Below are positions 30,841 to 39,657 of a stretch of DNA of 64,000 nt, piece after piece. Made by a program: the position numbers and the translations under genes. Under the pieces are notes generated by a model. That model did no database searches, was not told the DNA's origin, and was given only the letters and a program-made list of their open reading frames with translations. Source of the stretch: DATBGO01 sp036558005 (GTDB taxonomy: Bacteria; Actinomycetota; Actinomycetes; Streptosporangiales; Streptosporangiaceae); contig DATBGO010000247.1 in the NCBI GenBank assembly GCA_036558005.1, positions 23,160 through 87,159 on the forward strand, read 5' to 3'. Numbering within the stretch: position 1 is the first letter of the stretch; every line of letters starts with the position of its first letter.

Positions 30841-31329
30841 TCAGTGGCTCCACGGGTTGTTCTTCAGCGCCGTCGGGTACTGGGCGTACACCTGGTCGTG
30901 CAATTGGCGCGCCGAGACTCCGGCCCCGCACACCGCGGCGGGGAGCGCGCCGCTGGCGGCGGCTTTCTGCTGCCAGCGATCGAGCGGCTGGCCCGCCACC
31001 ACCAGGCCGGAGGCGTGCGACTGATACCAGGCGACGAAGACCGGGTAGCTGGCCCGGGTCAGCCGCAGGTTGCCGCCCTCGGTGAACCGCAGCCGGGCCG
31101 GCTGGCTGGCGTCGTAGGCACGCACGGCCTGCACGACGCTGGGCGCGCCGCGGCTCAGCCCGCACTGGATGAGCAGCGCCATCGCGTCGGAGTCGCGGGC
31201 CGCGGTGGTGCCCGGGCTGGCGCTGGTGTCCGGAGATGCCTGGCCGGAGCCGCAGGCCGCCGCGCCGAGCAGGAGGGCTGCCGTGGTGGTGACGAGCGCG
31301 GCAGCCCGGCGCGACCGCGGCATCACCAA
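30841..31329 (-). CDS. Small lipoprotein with conserved Cys pair, paralogue B
   Basis: A 162-residue protein with signal peptide and lipobox AAAC (Cys26), then a Ser/Thr-rich linker. Its mature domain aligns with the next downstream gene: LLIQCGLSRGAP versus MLVQCGFDRGAV, VAGQPLDRWQQKAAASG versus VAGKTLAAWRTWAARHG, and AVCGAGVSARQLHDQVYAQYP versus AVCGSFAPAASLHRQIFPGQP. The cysteine spacing suggests one disulfide in the mature protein. The start overlaps the end of the 712-residue ESX-linked gene by seven bases, so translation is coupled. Confidence 0.72.
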   Translation of the reverse strand: MVMPRSRRAAALVTTTAALLLGAAACGSGQASPDTSASPGTTAARDSDAMALLIQCGLSRGAPSVVQAVRAYDASQPARLRFTEGGNLRLTRASYPVFVAWYQSHASGLVVAGQPLDRWQQKAAASGALPAAVCGAGVSARQLHDQVYAQYPTALKNNPWSH

Positions 31330-33461
31330 GGCCCGGCCGCCCCGTCCGACGACGTCCCGCCCTGCTGGGTGTACAAGAACCCGTACTTGGCCTCGAGGTC
31401 GTCGAGGTTGTACATGCCGTCGGCTCTCTCGTTGTACCAGCCGTTGAACGCATGGTAATTCTCTTTGGTGACCACGAGCTGGCCGTTCTGGTAGAACTGC
31501 TGGTCCGGCGGCAGGCCCTTGTTGAATTCCTGCGCACTGGTGACCAGGTCCTTGGCGTTATGGTTCATCAGCGCCTGGACCATCGTGATGTGCAGCTGGG
31601 TGGAATTGTCGGCGAAATCCTGGGTCGCGACGATCTCGCCATTGGCCGCGTTGTCGGTGCTGAACCCGGTCGGGATGCCGAGCAGGTCGAGCCCGGACTT
31701 GACCGGGTCCATCGCTTCGTCGGCCGCCTCGCCCACGCCAGGAATGAACTTCACCGTGTTCTCGGCGAAGTCCAGCATCTTGTTGTACTCCTCGTGCTGC
31801 TCGTCCTTGTCCTTCAGCACGTCGATGCCGACGTTGTTGGCTTCGGTGTCGATCCGGCCGAGCAGCCGGGCCATGCTGTCGTCGGGCTTGTTGGTCTGCA
31901 GCCAGGACGGCAGAGTGTGCAGCTGGGACTGCGCGTACAGGTTGCCGAAGGTGACCTTGGCCGCCGCGTTGAGCTGGGCCAGGTCGCCCTTGTTGACCGC
32001 GATCTGCTGCAGGAAGTTCGACAGCGGGTTGTCCTTGCCCTGCCCGTACACCTGGAACATCCAGGCGGGCGCGGTCTGCGAGCCGGGCGGGACCAGGCCC
32101 GAGCCGTCGGGCTCGTTGTTGTTCACCGAGTAGGCCAGGTCCAGCATGTACCGCTGGGCGGTGTCGGTCAGCGCCTTCTGAATCGCCGGGTCGAGGCCGA
32201 GGCCGTCGTCGGGCTTGGGGGTGTTCTCGATGATGGTGAGCGCGGCCTGGGCGGAATACTGGGCGTTCACGTCGGCCCCGCGGGGCGCGCTGGTGGCGGC
32301 GTCCAGGAAACTGCCGGCGATCTTGGGATCCATGAAGTTCAGCACGATCGAGCTGGGGTCGCCGTCCACGGCCTTGCCCGGCGGCGAGATGGTGAAGAAC
32401 CCGGGATAGTTGCCGTGGTCGTCGGGGCCGCCGCGGACGAACCGGGCGTCCAGGCTGGGCAGGTCGCCGTTGTTCCACAGCAGCACCTTGGCCAGGTCCG
32501 GGCCGATATTGCCGTAGGCACGGTTGGTGTCGCCCATCACCTGCCAGGCGGCGTTCTTGTTCTCGGCGTCGGCCTTCAGCATGATCGACAGCGGGTCATA
32601 GTTGGCCAGGGTGTCCTGCAGCTGGTCGTGGTCGGAGTAGCCGTAGTTCTCGTGCGGGCCGCCGAGCGGGATCTTGATGGTGCCGTTCTGCTCGTCCTTC
32701 CACACGTTCGTGGTCATCACCGCCAGCAGGCTCAGCCCGTCCGGGTTGCCGGGCCCCGGCGGCTTCTCGCTGGTGGCCCACGAGGATCCCGGCGGCCCGT
32801 ACTTGATCAGCATCGACGCTGACCAGATGTCCTTGGCGTTGGCGATGGCCTGCACCGTGTCCGGGGTCAGGCTGCCGGACTTGTCGGCGGAGGCCAGCCC
32901 GGCGGCGAAGGTCGCCAGGACCTGCTGGTCATCCTTGGTCAGGACGGTGAACCTGTTGCGGAAGTCGTTGGGGTTGACGTCGTTCTTGTTCAGCGTCGCG
33001 GCCAGGTTGGCCACCGCGGGCCCGGCGTTGTTGTAGAACGTGGCCAGCCAGGCCTTGTCGTTCATGTGGTCCTTGATGTCCTGCTGGATCGCCTTGATGG
33101 TGGCGTCGGAGGACGTGACGTCGCCGCCGGACTCGGCCCGGGACAGGGCGGCCGCCTCGGCCTGGGCGTCGGCGTTGTCCAGGTCCGTGCCCGACCAGGG
33201 GATCGACACCCAGCCGTTCTGCAGCACGTTGACGTCCTGCTCTTCCCACAGCTGCGCCAGCCGGGCCCTGGCCCGCATGTCCGCGGCGTCGCCGACGGAC
33301 TGGTGCTGCGCCTGCTTGAGCGAGGCCGTGTTCACCCCGGCGCTGTAGGCGCTCAGATTGCTGACGATCGTCGGGACGTTAGCCGCCAGCGCGTCCCTGA
33401 GGCTCTCCAGCGCGCTGGCCGCCTGCGCCACTGACTCCGGGTCAACCCCGACCTCGCCCAT
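31323..33461 (-). CDS. Large ESX-associated helical protein of unknown function
   Basis: A 712-residue soluble protein without signal peptide. The first ~110 residues are helical, resembling ESX-substrate-type heads (SVAQAASALESLRDAL, then NGWVSIPWSGTDLD), while residues 120-712 contain repeated helical segments with Asn/Asp-rich turns; there is no nuclease, peptidase or PG-hydrolase motif that I can recognise. Large proteins of this kind are encoded next to WXG100 genes in actinomycetes and are presumed T7SS cargo. GAGGGGAT precedes the ATG at 33461. The upstream neighbour on the same strand is the 99-residue WXG100-like gene (248 bases between, with no gene seen). Confidence 0.75.
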   Translation of the reverse strand: MGEVGVDPESVAQAASALESLRDALAANVPTIVSNLSAYSAGVNTASLKQAQHQSVGDAADMRARARLAQLWEEQDVNVLQNGWVSIPWSGTDLDNADAQAEAAALSRAESGGDVTSSDATIKAIQQDIKDHMNDKAWLATFYNNAGPAVANLAATLNKNDVNPNDFRNRFTVLTKDDQQVLATFAAGLASADKSGSLTPDTVQAIANAKDIWSASMLIKYGPPGSSWATSEKPPGPGNPDGLSLLAVMTTNVWKDEQNGTIKIPLGGPHENYGYSDHDQLQDTLANYDPLSIMLKADAENKNAAWQVMGDTNRAYGNIGPDLAKVLLWNNGDLPSLDARFVRGGPDDHGNYPGFFTISPPGKAVDGDPSSIVLNFMDPKIAGSFLDAATSAPRGADVNAQYSAQAALTIIENTPKPDDGLGLDPAIQKALTDTAQRYMLDLAYSVNNNEPDGSGLVPPGSQTAPAWMFQVYGQGKDNPLSNFLQQIAVNKGDLAQLNAAAKVTFGNLYAQSQLHTLPSWLQTNKPDDSMARLLGRIDTEANNVGIDVLKDKDEQHEEYNKMLDFAENTVKFIPGVGEAADEAMDPVKSGLDLLGIPTGFSTDNAANGEIVATQDFADNSTQLHITMVQALMNHNAKDLVTSAQEFNKGLPPDQQFYQNGQLVVTKENYHAFNGWYNERADGMYNLDDLEAKYGFLYTQQGGTSSDGAAGPW

Positions 33462-33709
33462 CGCTCATCCCCTCGGTGGCCGTTGCCCGCCGGGCCCCGC
33501 CGGAGATGGTGCCAGGCAGGCTGCGAAGCTTGCGGCGGCTCGCGCCGGCAGTCTAGCCAGCCGGCCTTGTCCCTATTGTCTGATGTGCTGAATTCGTTGC
33601 GTGCCGTTCACTCGTCATTACCTGGTCGCGCTCATGCCCTGACGGTCTGTCATTCGCCGAGGTCATGGCCACCTTTCCGGCCGCAGCGGACGCCGTGCTG
33701 GCGGCCGGG

Positions 33710-34009
33710 CTAGTTGGGGGCGGGTGAGCCGGCGTGCTCCCTGGCCATCTTCTCCGCGCTCTGCCGCACGTTCCTGACCACGGTGGCCTCGGCGGCGGGC
33801 AGGCTGTTCAGGCAGCTCTGCACGGCCGCGTAGAGGGACTGCCATTGGCCGATCCAGGCGGTGGCGTCGGGCCCGGACCAGGTCTCGGAGGTGAGCAGCG
33901 GGCGGACCTTGTTGATCGCCTGCTGGATCGCCTTGGCGGCCGCGTCGACGCTATCCATGGCGGTCTGCGCTTCCCCGACCTCCTCGGCGATCAGGTCTCC
34001 CCATCCCAT
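33710..34009 (-). CDS. WXG100-family (ESAT-6-like) protein
   Basis: A 99-residue helical-hairpin protein with the central WSG motif (TSETWSGPDATAWIGQW), flanked by two amphipathic helices (AQTAMDSVDAAAKAIQQAINKV and SLYAAVQSCLNSLPAAEATV). This is the standard size and layout of T7SS WXG100 substrates. ATG at 34009 is chosen for the AGGAG eight bases upstream; the frame extends upstream to 34048 but only adds basic residues. It starts the minus-strand gene run that continues with the 712-residue protein and the lipoproteins. Confidence 0.82.
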   Translation of the reverse strand: MGWGDLIAEEVGEAQTAMDSVDAAAKAIQQAINKVRPLLTSETWSGPDATAWIGQWQSLYAAVQSCLNSLPAAEATVVRNVRQSAEKMAREHAGSPAPN

Positions 34010-34251
34010 GAAGCAGCTCCTCCGAGTCTTGCGTCCCGGGGCAGGCAACGGGGCCCGTGGTCAGCCCGTGCCATTTCGCCCCCGTGCAGTGACGCGATAT
34101 TAATGCATTCGCCCGAATCGCGCACGTGGACCGTGCGGGATCTATATCATCTCGTGTCACGACAGCGCCCTCAGCGCTCGACAGCGCGTTCGAGGGCGGC
34201 TCGGCAGGCCGGGCCTAGGCGCCCGCGGGACTCACGGAGGGACCTTCCCTA
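34010..34251 (+). promoter_or_regulatory. Divergent promoter region between the two small ESX proteins
   Basis: 240 bases without a gene, less GC-rich than the surroundings around 34095-34160 (GATATTAATGCATTC and ATCTATATCATC segments), as expected for back-to-back promoters of the 99-residue gene (minus) and the 91-residue gene (plus). I cannot fix individual -10 and -35 boxes with confidence. GGAGGGA at 34236-34242 is the ribosome binding site of the plus-strand gene. Confidence 0.4.
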
Positions 34252-34527
34252 ATGTCCAACTTCATCGGTGTCGATCCAGCAGGCGTTCAGGCCTGGAAGT
34301 CCAAGCTGGACACCAAGCATGACGCCGTGATCAATGCGCTCAACGACTACCGCCAGACCGCGCAGGCCAACAACGAGGTCGCGCACGGCTCGCACTTCAC
34401 CAAGATCAACGGCCAGTGCGAGGACATCACCAACAAGCACCTCTCGGACCACAACGACCTGCACGGCCAGTACGCCACTGCGTCGAACAAGCTGGTCCAG
34501 GGCGTCATGGACGTGGCGGGGAACTGA
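34252..34527 (+). CDS. Small ESX-like helical protein without WXG motif
   Basis: A 91-residue protein of WXG100 size with two predicted helices (AGVQAWKSKLDTKHDAVINALNDY and LSDHNDLHGQYATASNKLVQGVM). The inter-helix turn reads NNEVAHGSH, so no WXG is present. It fits the partner subunit of a WXG100 heterodimer (CFP-10/ESAT-6 pairs often have one atypical member), although here the partner lies divergently. GGAGGGA is ideally spaced before the ATG. It is convergent with the EccC gene and followed by several hairpins, so it is probably monocistronic. A WXG100-superfamily assignment by length and pattern is tentative. Confidence 0.68.
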   Translation: MSNFIGVDPAGVQAWKSKLDTKHDAVINALNDYRQTAQANNEVAHGSHFTKINGQCEDITNKHLSDHNDLHGQYATASNKLVQGVMDVAGN

Positions 34528-34560
34528 CCGCGCACAGCACGCATCACACAGCACGCATCG

Positions 34561-34644
34561 CGGGCCGGCCTGGGGAAACGGGTCGGCCCGTTGGCGTTTA
34601 CGGGCCGGCCGGGGGTCGTGAGCCGGCCCGCTGGCGCCAGCGGG
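34561..34644 (+). terminator. Cluster of hairpins between the 91-aa gene and eccC
   Basis: Three inverted repeats in 84 bases: 7-bp arms at 34561-34567/34584-34590, 9-bp arms at 34601-34609/34622-34630, and a perfect 18-nt palindrome at 34627-34644. Located between convergent genes, they can terminate transcription from both sides. A 13-base direct repeat CACAGCACGCATC precedes them (34533-34558). Confidence 0.55.
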
Positions 34645-34660
34645 CCCAGGCAGGACAGCG

Positions 34661-37600
34661 CTAGCCGGGCAGGGTGGCCGGCTCGTCCCCGTCGGGCAGG
34701 GCGAGCTGTACCGGCAGCACCGTGCCCGGCCGGACCAGCAGGCCGCGGCCGATCGGCCCGGGGCCCGCGTTCCTGGGCAGCCGCACGCCGAACAGGTCGC
34801 CGTCGCTGGGGGAGTCCACCGCGACCAGCACACCGCACCTGGACTTCAGCGCCGCCGGGATGAAGCCGGAATAGGCCCGGGTGAGATCGCCGGTTGAGCC
34901 GGCCAGGATCACGCCGTGGTCGGCGTCCCTGCCGCTGCGCAGCAGTTTCTCCAGCGGGTCGCTGAGCGGGCCGCCCGACAGCAATTCGGCGTCGTCGACC
35001 AGCACCACGTAGCTCTCCTGGTCTTCCACCGCTGTCAGCAGCGTGTCCGGCGCCGCGTCGCCGCCGAGCACCGCGAGCACCCCGCGGCCGCCCTCCAGCG
35101 ACCGCAGCGGTGACCGGCGCGGCGTGATCGCCAGCACCGGCGTGCCCGCCCGCAGCAGCCCGCTGGCCATGGTCATCAGGGTGGTCGACCGGCCAGAGCG
35201 CGGCGGTCCGGCGATCACCAGGCCAGGTCCCTCGTCCCGGACATCCAGGCCCTGCGGTGACAGTTCGTCGCCGCCGGCCCCGATCAGCGCCCATAGTGGC
35301 GACGGGGCGCGGAAGTCAGGGCTGAGCGCCCAGGTCTGGGCCGCGGTGATCCGCATCGGCAGCGCGTCGACCCGCAGCGGCCGCTGCCCGGCCGGCGGCT
35401 TGCCGTGGCGATCCGCTGCCTGGCTGGCCAGCCGCCGCAGCGCCGCCACCTGCGCGGGCCCGGACGGATCGGGGTCCAGCATCGCGATCTGCGCTTCCAG
35501 CGGGTTCGGCGTGCCCTCGAACATGATCCGGCCGGGCGGCTGGTCGCCGGGCATGCTGCGCTCGCTGACCCCGGCCAGGGTGGAGTCGCCCTTGTCGGTG
35601 AGCCGCAGCAGCATCCGCTGCCCGAAGACCGTTCCGGTCTGGCCGAGCAGCGCGGCCCGGTCGGTGGTGGCCACCGCGCGCATGCCGACCGCGGCGCCCT
35701 CCCGCAAAACCTGCAGCAGCCCGTCGATCAGCCGGCCGTAGTCGTAGTTCTCATAGGCGGCGACGAAGCCCTCCCACCAGTCGATGAGCACCAGCATCCA
35801 GGGCAGCGGGCTGCCCGGGTCGTGTGCCCGCTGCTCGGCCAGCCCGGCGAAGCCGCCCGCCGCGAGCAGTTGCTGCCGGCGCATGATCTCGCCGCGCAGC
35901 TTGCCGAGCAGCCGCTCGATCCGGTCGGTCTGGTCGCGGCTGACCACCGCGCCGCAGTGCGGCAGCCCGGCCAGCGGCAGCATCGCGCCGGTGCCGCAGT
36001 CGATCGCGTAGATGTGCGCGTCGGCCGGTGACACGTACCTGGCGACCGAGCCCGCGATGGTGCGCAAAGCCGTGGACCGGCCGGTCCTGGCCGCGCCGGC
36101 GATCACGATGTGACCGCCGCGGGCCATGTCCAGGGTGAGCGGCTCACGGGACTGCCGGGCGGGCACGTCGGTCAGCCCGTAGGGGACCGGCGGGAGTTCG
36201 CCAGGGCTGGCCGGGCCCGGCCAGCCCAGCTCGTCCAGGATGTCCAGGGTGACCAGCTCGGCCAGCGGCGGCAGCCAGGGGCTGCGCTGCTCGGGCAGCC
36301 CGGCCTTGGCCGCGGCCGCGGCGACGGAGTCCACCAGCACCGACAGGTCGGTGGCCATGGTGCCGTCGTCACCGCCGCCGGCCTGGGCCACCGGCGGCAG
36401 CGGGCGGCCCAGGATCGGCCACGGCACCGGGACGATCTCCGCGTCCGCCTGCACCGGGCCCGAGCCAGGGCGGCGGCCGCCGATCCGGGCCGACTGGACC
36501 GCGACCGGCGCGGCCGCCCCGGACCGGACGTAGCACCGGCCCGGCGTGGACTTGGCGATGTAGGCGGCGTCCGGCGCGTCGATCACGTCGGTGGACTCGT
36601 CGGAGTCAGTCACCCGCAGCGCGATCCGCAAGTTGGTGTTGGCCCGGATGTCGGCGCTGACCACGCCGGCCGGGCGCTGGGTGGCCAGGATCAGGTGCAC
36701 GCCGAGCGAACGGCCCCGCTGCGCGATGCCGACCAGCCCGGTGACGAAGTCGGGCAGCTCAGCCACCAGCGAGGCGAACTCGTCGATGATCAGGACCAGC
36801 CGGGGCAGCGGGCCAAGCTCAGGCCGCAGCCGCCGGGTGTCCCAGTAGTCCTCGATGTCCTTGGCCCCGGCCTCCAGCAGGATTTCCTCCCGCCGTTTCA
36901 GCTCCGCCGACAGCGACGCCAGCGCCCGCTCGGTGAGGTGCCCGTCCAGGTCACTGACCATGCCGACGGTGTGCGGCAGCCGGGCGCAGTCCTTGAACGC
37001 CGAGCCGCCCTTGTAGTCGATCAGCACGAACGTCATCGAGTCCGGCCGGTTGCCCACCGCCAGCGACGCGATGATCGTCTGCAGCAGCTCGGACTTGCCC
37101 GCTCCGGTGGTGCCGGCGATCAGCCCGTGCGGGCCGTCGGAGCGCAAGTCCATGACGAACGGGCCGTCCGCGCTGATCCCGATCGGGGCCGAGGTGGTGC
37201 TGCCCAGCTGATCCCACTGCCTGGTGATCGCCCCCGCGTCCGGATCGGGCATCCCGATCAGGTCCAGCAGCCGCGCGGCGGACGGGATCGAGGCGTCCGC
37301 GTCGTCCCTGCTGACATCCCGCACCGGCGCCAGCGCCCTGGCCATCCGCTCCGCCCACCACGGGCTGACCTGGTCGGCCAGCACCGGGTCCAGCACATCG
37401 AAGCCGCTGCCGCGCAGGCTGAGGTAACCCGGCCGGTCCAGATCCCAGGACCCGGCCACCGCGCATTCCTCGGGCAGCATCCGCTCCGACTCGTCGATAC
37501 AGACCGACAGCACGCCCGCCTTGCGCGCCGCGGCGAGCACGTGCGGCATGCCGGGGATGCGCCGCAGCACCCGCGCCCCGTCCAGCACGACCAGGATTCG

Positions 37601-39277
37601 CGGTCCCAGGTCCGGGCTGGCCGGCCGGTCCTCGCCCAGCAGCCCGCCGGGGGACATGCTGGCGGCCTTGCTGAGCCGCTCGGTGACCTCGGCGGCCAGC
37701 TCGGTCACCCGCATCCCGGCCGAGGCGGCGTCGGTGCCCACCAGCGCCAGGCAGGCCTCACCCTTGCGCGGCGCGCAGTGCGGCAGCCAGCGGACCCAGT
37801 TCCAGGACGGCCCGGCGGCCTGGTCCGCGCACAGCACCACGATCTGCAGGTCGCGCGGGCTGTGCAGGGCAGCGGCCTGGGCCACCAGCCAGCGGGCCAG
37901 GCCGCGGGAGGCGTCGCCAGGCCCGGCCAGGCCGACCACGCCCAGCTCCGGCAGCGGCAGCGATACCGGCACGTTCCTGGCCAGCGGCGGGTCCGGCAAC
38001 TCGGCGTCGCCGCGGGCGCCTTTCTCCGCCGTGATCTCGATCCGGGCGGGCAGGCTGGTCAGCCCGACCCGCAGGTGCATCGCGTCGCGGTCGAGCGAGC
38101 GCCGCTCCCACAGCCGCCGCCGCGGCCCGGTCGCGGTGAGCAGCACCTGCGCCGGATCGGGCGCGGCCGCGCGCCGGTCGGCCTCATCGGCGATCCGCTC
38201 GGCGTCCAGCGCGGGCTCCAGCTCTCTGAGCTTGCGCCGGTACTCGCGCATCGCGCGCTTGTGCGACACCCGGCCGTGCCGCCGCTCGCTCAGCCACTGC
38301 CCGCCGATCATCACCGGGCTCATGAGCATGAACAGGCCATACGTCGCCGAGTGCATGACCTTCATCAGGACCAGCCCGAGCAGCAGCGGCACCACCGCGG
38401 CGATCATCTGGAACCGGACCTTCTCGCCGCGCTTGGGCTCGGCTGGCACCTCCACCCGGCGGGTCCTGCCGGAGGGCAGCAGCCGCGGCGGCCGGTTGTA
38501 GGCCAGGCCGCCGTCGGCGGCGGCGGACAGGTGCGCGTCGGGTGCCTCGGGCACCGCCAGCGCGAGCACGTTCGCGCCGATCTGCAGCAGGTCACCCGGT
38601 GCCCACTGACGCGGCTGCGCCACCGGCTGGCCATCGATGAGCAGCGCTGCCCCGGCCGCGCCCGGCCCGGCGGGGACGGACTCGGGCGCGGCGGGCTGGG
38701 CGGTAGCGGACGGCGCTGTGGCCGACTGGGCCATGGCCGCCCCGGCCGCCGCGGCCTCCGGCTCGGGCTCGATGGTGACCTCAGGATCACCGAACCCCGG
38801 GCGCACCGTCAGCCGGGCGGCGCGGGCGGGCATGCCCGGTCCGGTGACCCGCACGTGGCAGCTCCTGGACCCGCCGATGAGCGCAGCGCCGATGCCCAGC
38901 CGGTGCACCGTCCCGGCCGCGGGACCGCCGACCGCGCGCACCTCCACCACGCCCGACGGCTCGTCCAGCGCCGTGCCAGGGGCCGCCTGCTGGTCCGCGG
39001 CGACGACCGCGCCGTCATGCAGCACGGCGATCGCCTGGGCCGCCGGGTCCAGCGCTCTCGCGTTCACCCACAAGGTGCCTGACTTCGGCCGGGCGGCCCG
39101 CCTGCCCCACCCCGCGCCGGCCGCGCCTGGCAGCTGGATCACCTCAGCCAGGTCGTCCCTCGGCTGCAGCGAGGAACGCAGCCCGGCGGCGACCTGCGCC
39201 ACGGTCAGGCTGTCGTCGCCGCCGATCACCAGATCACGCGGTCCCTGCGGGGTGAGTGCCGTCAGCGTGATCCGCAT
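34661..39277 (-). CDS. eccC: Type VII secretion FtsK/SpoIIIE-type ATPase EccC, FHA-containing
   Basis: A 1538-residue membrane ATPase. Order: ubiquitin-like/FHA-type N-terminus (about 1-260, with LIGGSRSCHVRVTGPG and a second FHA-like stretch LLIDGQPVAQPRQWAPGD), two membrane helices (about 295-340), and three FtsK/SpoIIIE-type ATPase domains. Domain 1 has an intact Walker A GTTGAGKSE near 722 and Walker B VLIIDEF, plus the GAFDE-like ATQRPAG sensor. Domains 2 and 3 have GAARTGRST (near 1060) and GPPRSGRST (near 1360), with Arg in place of the Walker Lys, so only domain 1 is likely to hydrolyse ATP efficiently, as in known EccC proteins. EccB, EccD, EccE and MycP genes are not nearby. It is divergent from the Tad operon. 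Confidence 0.93.
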   Translation of the reverse strand: MRITLTALTPQGPRDLVIGGDDSLTVAQVAAGLRSSLQPRDDLAEVIQLPGAAGAGWGRRAARPKSGTLWVNARALDPAAQAIAVLHDGAVVAADQQAAPGTALDEPSGVVEVRAVGGPAAGTVHRLGIGAALIGGSRSCHVRVTGPGMPARAARLTVRPGFGDPEVTIEPEPEAAAAGAAMAQSATAPSATAQPAAPESVPAGPGAAGAALLIDGQPVAQPRQWAPGDLLQIGANVLALAVPEAPDAHLSAAADGGLAYNRPPRLLPSGRTRRVEVPAEPKRGEKVRFQMIAAVVPLLLGLVLMKVMHSATYGLFMLMSPVMIGGQWLSERRHGRVSHKRAMREYRRKLRELEPALDAERIADEADRRAAAPDPAQVLLTATGPRRRLWERRSLDRDAMHLRVGLTSLPARIEITAEKGARGDAELPDPPLARNVPVSLPLPELGVVGLAGPGDASRGLARWLVAQAAALHSPRDLQIVVLCADQAAGPSWNWVRWLPHCAPRKGEACLALVGTDAASAGMRVTELAAEVTERLSKAASMSPGGLLGEDRPASPDLGPRILVVLDGARVLRRIPGMPHVLAAARKAGVLSVCIDESERMLPEECAVAGSWDLDRPGYLSLRGSGFDVLDPVLADQVSPWWAERMARALAPVRDVSRDDADASIPSAARLLDLIGMPDPDAGAITRQWDQLGSTTSAPIGISADGPFVMDLRSDGPHGLIAGTTGAGKSELLQTIIASLAVGNRPDSMTFVLIDYKGGSAFKDCARLPHTVGMVSDLDGHLTERALASLSAELKRREEILLEAGAKDIEDYWDTRRLRPELGPLPRLVLIIDEFASLVAELPDFVTGLVGIAQRGRSLGVHLILATQRPAGVVSADIRANTNLRIALRVTDSDESTDVIDAPDAAYIAKSTPGRCYVRSGAAAPVAVQSARIGGRRPGSGPVQADAEIVPVPWPILGRPLPPVAQAGGGDDGTMATDLSVLVDSVAAAAAKAGLPEQRSPWLPPLAELVTLDILDELGWPGPASPGELPPVPYGLTDVPARQSREPLTLDMARGGHIVIAGAARTGRSTALRTIAGSVARYVSPADAHIYAIDCGTGAMLPLAGLPHCGAVVSRDQTDRIERLLGKLRGEIMRRQQLLAAGGFAGLAEQRAHDPGSPLPWMLVLIDWWEGFVAAYENYDYGRLIDGLLQVLREGAAVGMRAVATTDRAALLGQTGTVFGQRMLLRLTDKGDSTLAGVSERSMPGDQPPGRIMFEGTPNPLEAQIAMLDPDPSGPAQVAALRRLASQAADRHGKPPAGQRPLRVDALPMRITAAQTWALSPDFRAPSPLWALIGAGGDELSPQGLDVRDEGPGLVIAGPPRSGRSTTLMTMASGLLRAGTPVLAITPRRSPLRSLEGGRGVLAVLGGDAAPDTLLTAVEDQESYVVLVDDAELLSGGPLSDPLEKLLRSGRDADHGVILAGSTGDLTRAYSGFIPAALKSRCGVLVAVDSPSDGDLFGVRLPRNAGPGPIGRGLLVRPGTVLPVQLALPDGDEPATLPG

Positions 39278-39657
39278 CTGCCCTCTCCGTCATGCTCAGC
39301 GCTGGGGCGCGGCCGGCGGCCATGGCCGCCGCGGGCCGGCCGCGGAGCCGGATGCCGCGGGCCTGCCGCCGGCACTGCCCGGAACGCGACATGTTATCGG
39401 GTTTCGGCTGATCCATCCGGGCGTTCACCAGGGGCCCGCCGGATCGTGGCCGGCTGCCATTTCGGGTGCCATTGCGCTACGTGACGGCTGCTGGCCGGTT
39501 AGTCACGCTTGCGGCCTGGTTATCCACATCCAGCCACAACGGACCTTGTTCTGGGATACGGTCACTTTGCCACTTATCGAACGGCTGATACCGAGGTGCT
39601 GGCTGATACTGCCGGGAAGACTGGCGCGCCATCGCCGGCCAAGGGGAGTTCTCAGCA
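39278..39657 (+). promoter_or_regulatory. Divergent region between eccC and the Tad operon
   Basis: 380 bases with no gene. The left half (to about 39410) is very GC-rich and next to eccC. The right half has several AT-richer segments (TTATCCACATCC near 39520, TTGTTCTGGGATACGG near 39547, TTATCGAACGGCTGATACC near 39576) that probably contain the Tad operon promoter. AAGGGGAG at 39641-39648 is the ribosome binding site of the first Tad gene. I see no convincing operator. Confidence 0.4.

Noticed and set aside
36110..39082. Plus-strand open frame of 990 codons inside eccC
   Set aside because: Opposite strand of the EccC ATPase, no family resemblance, His/Arg/Gly-rich composition.
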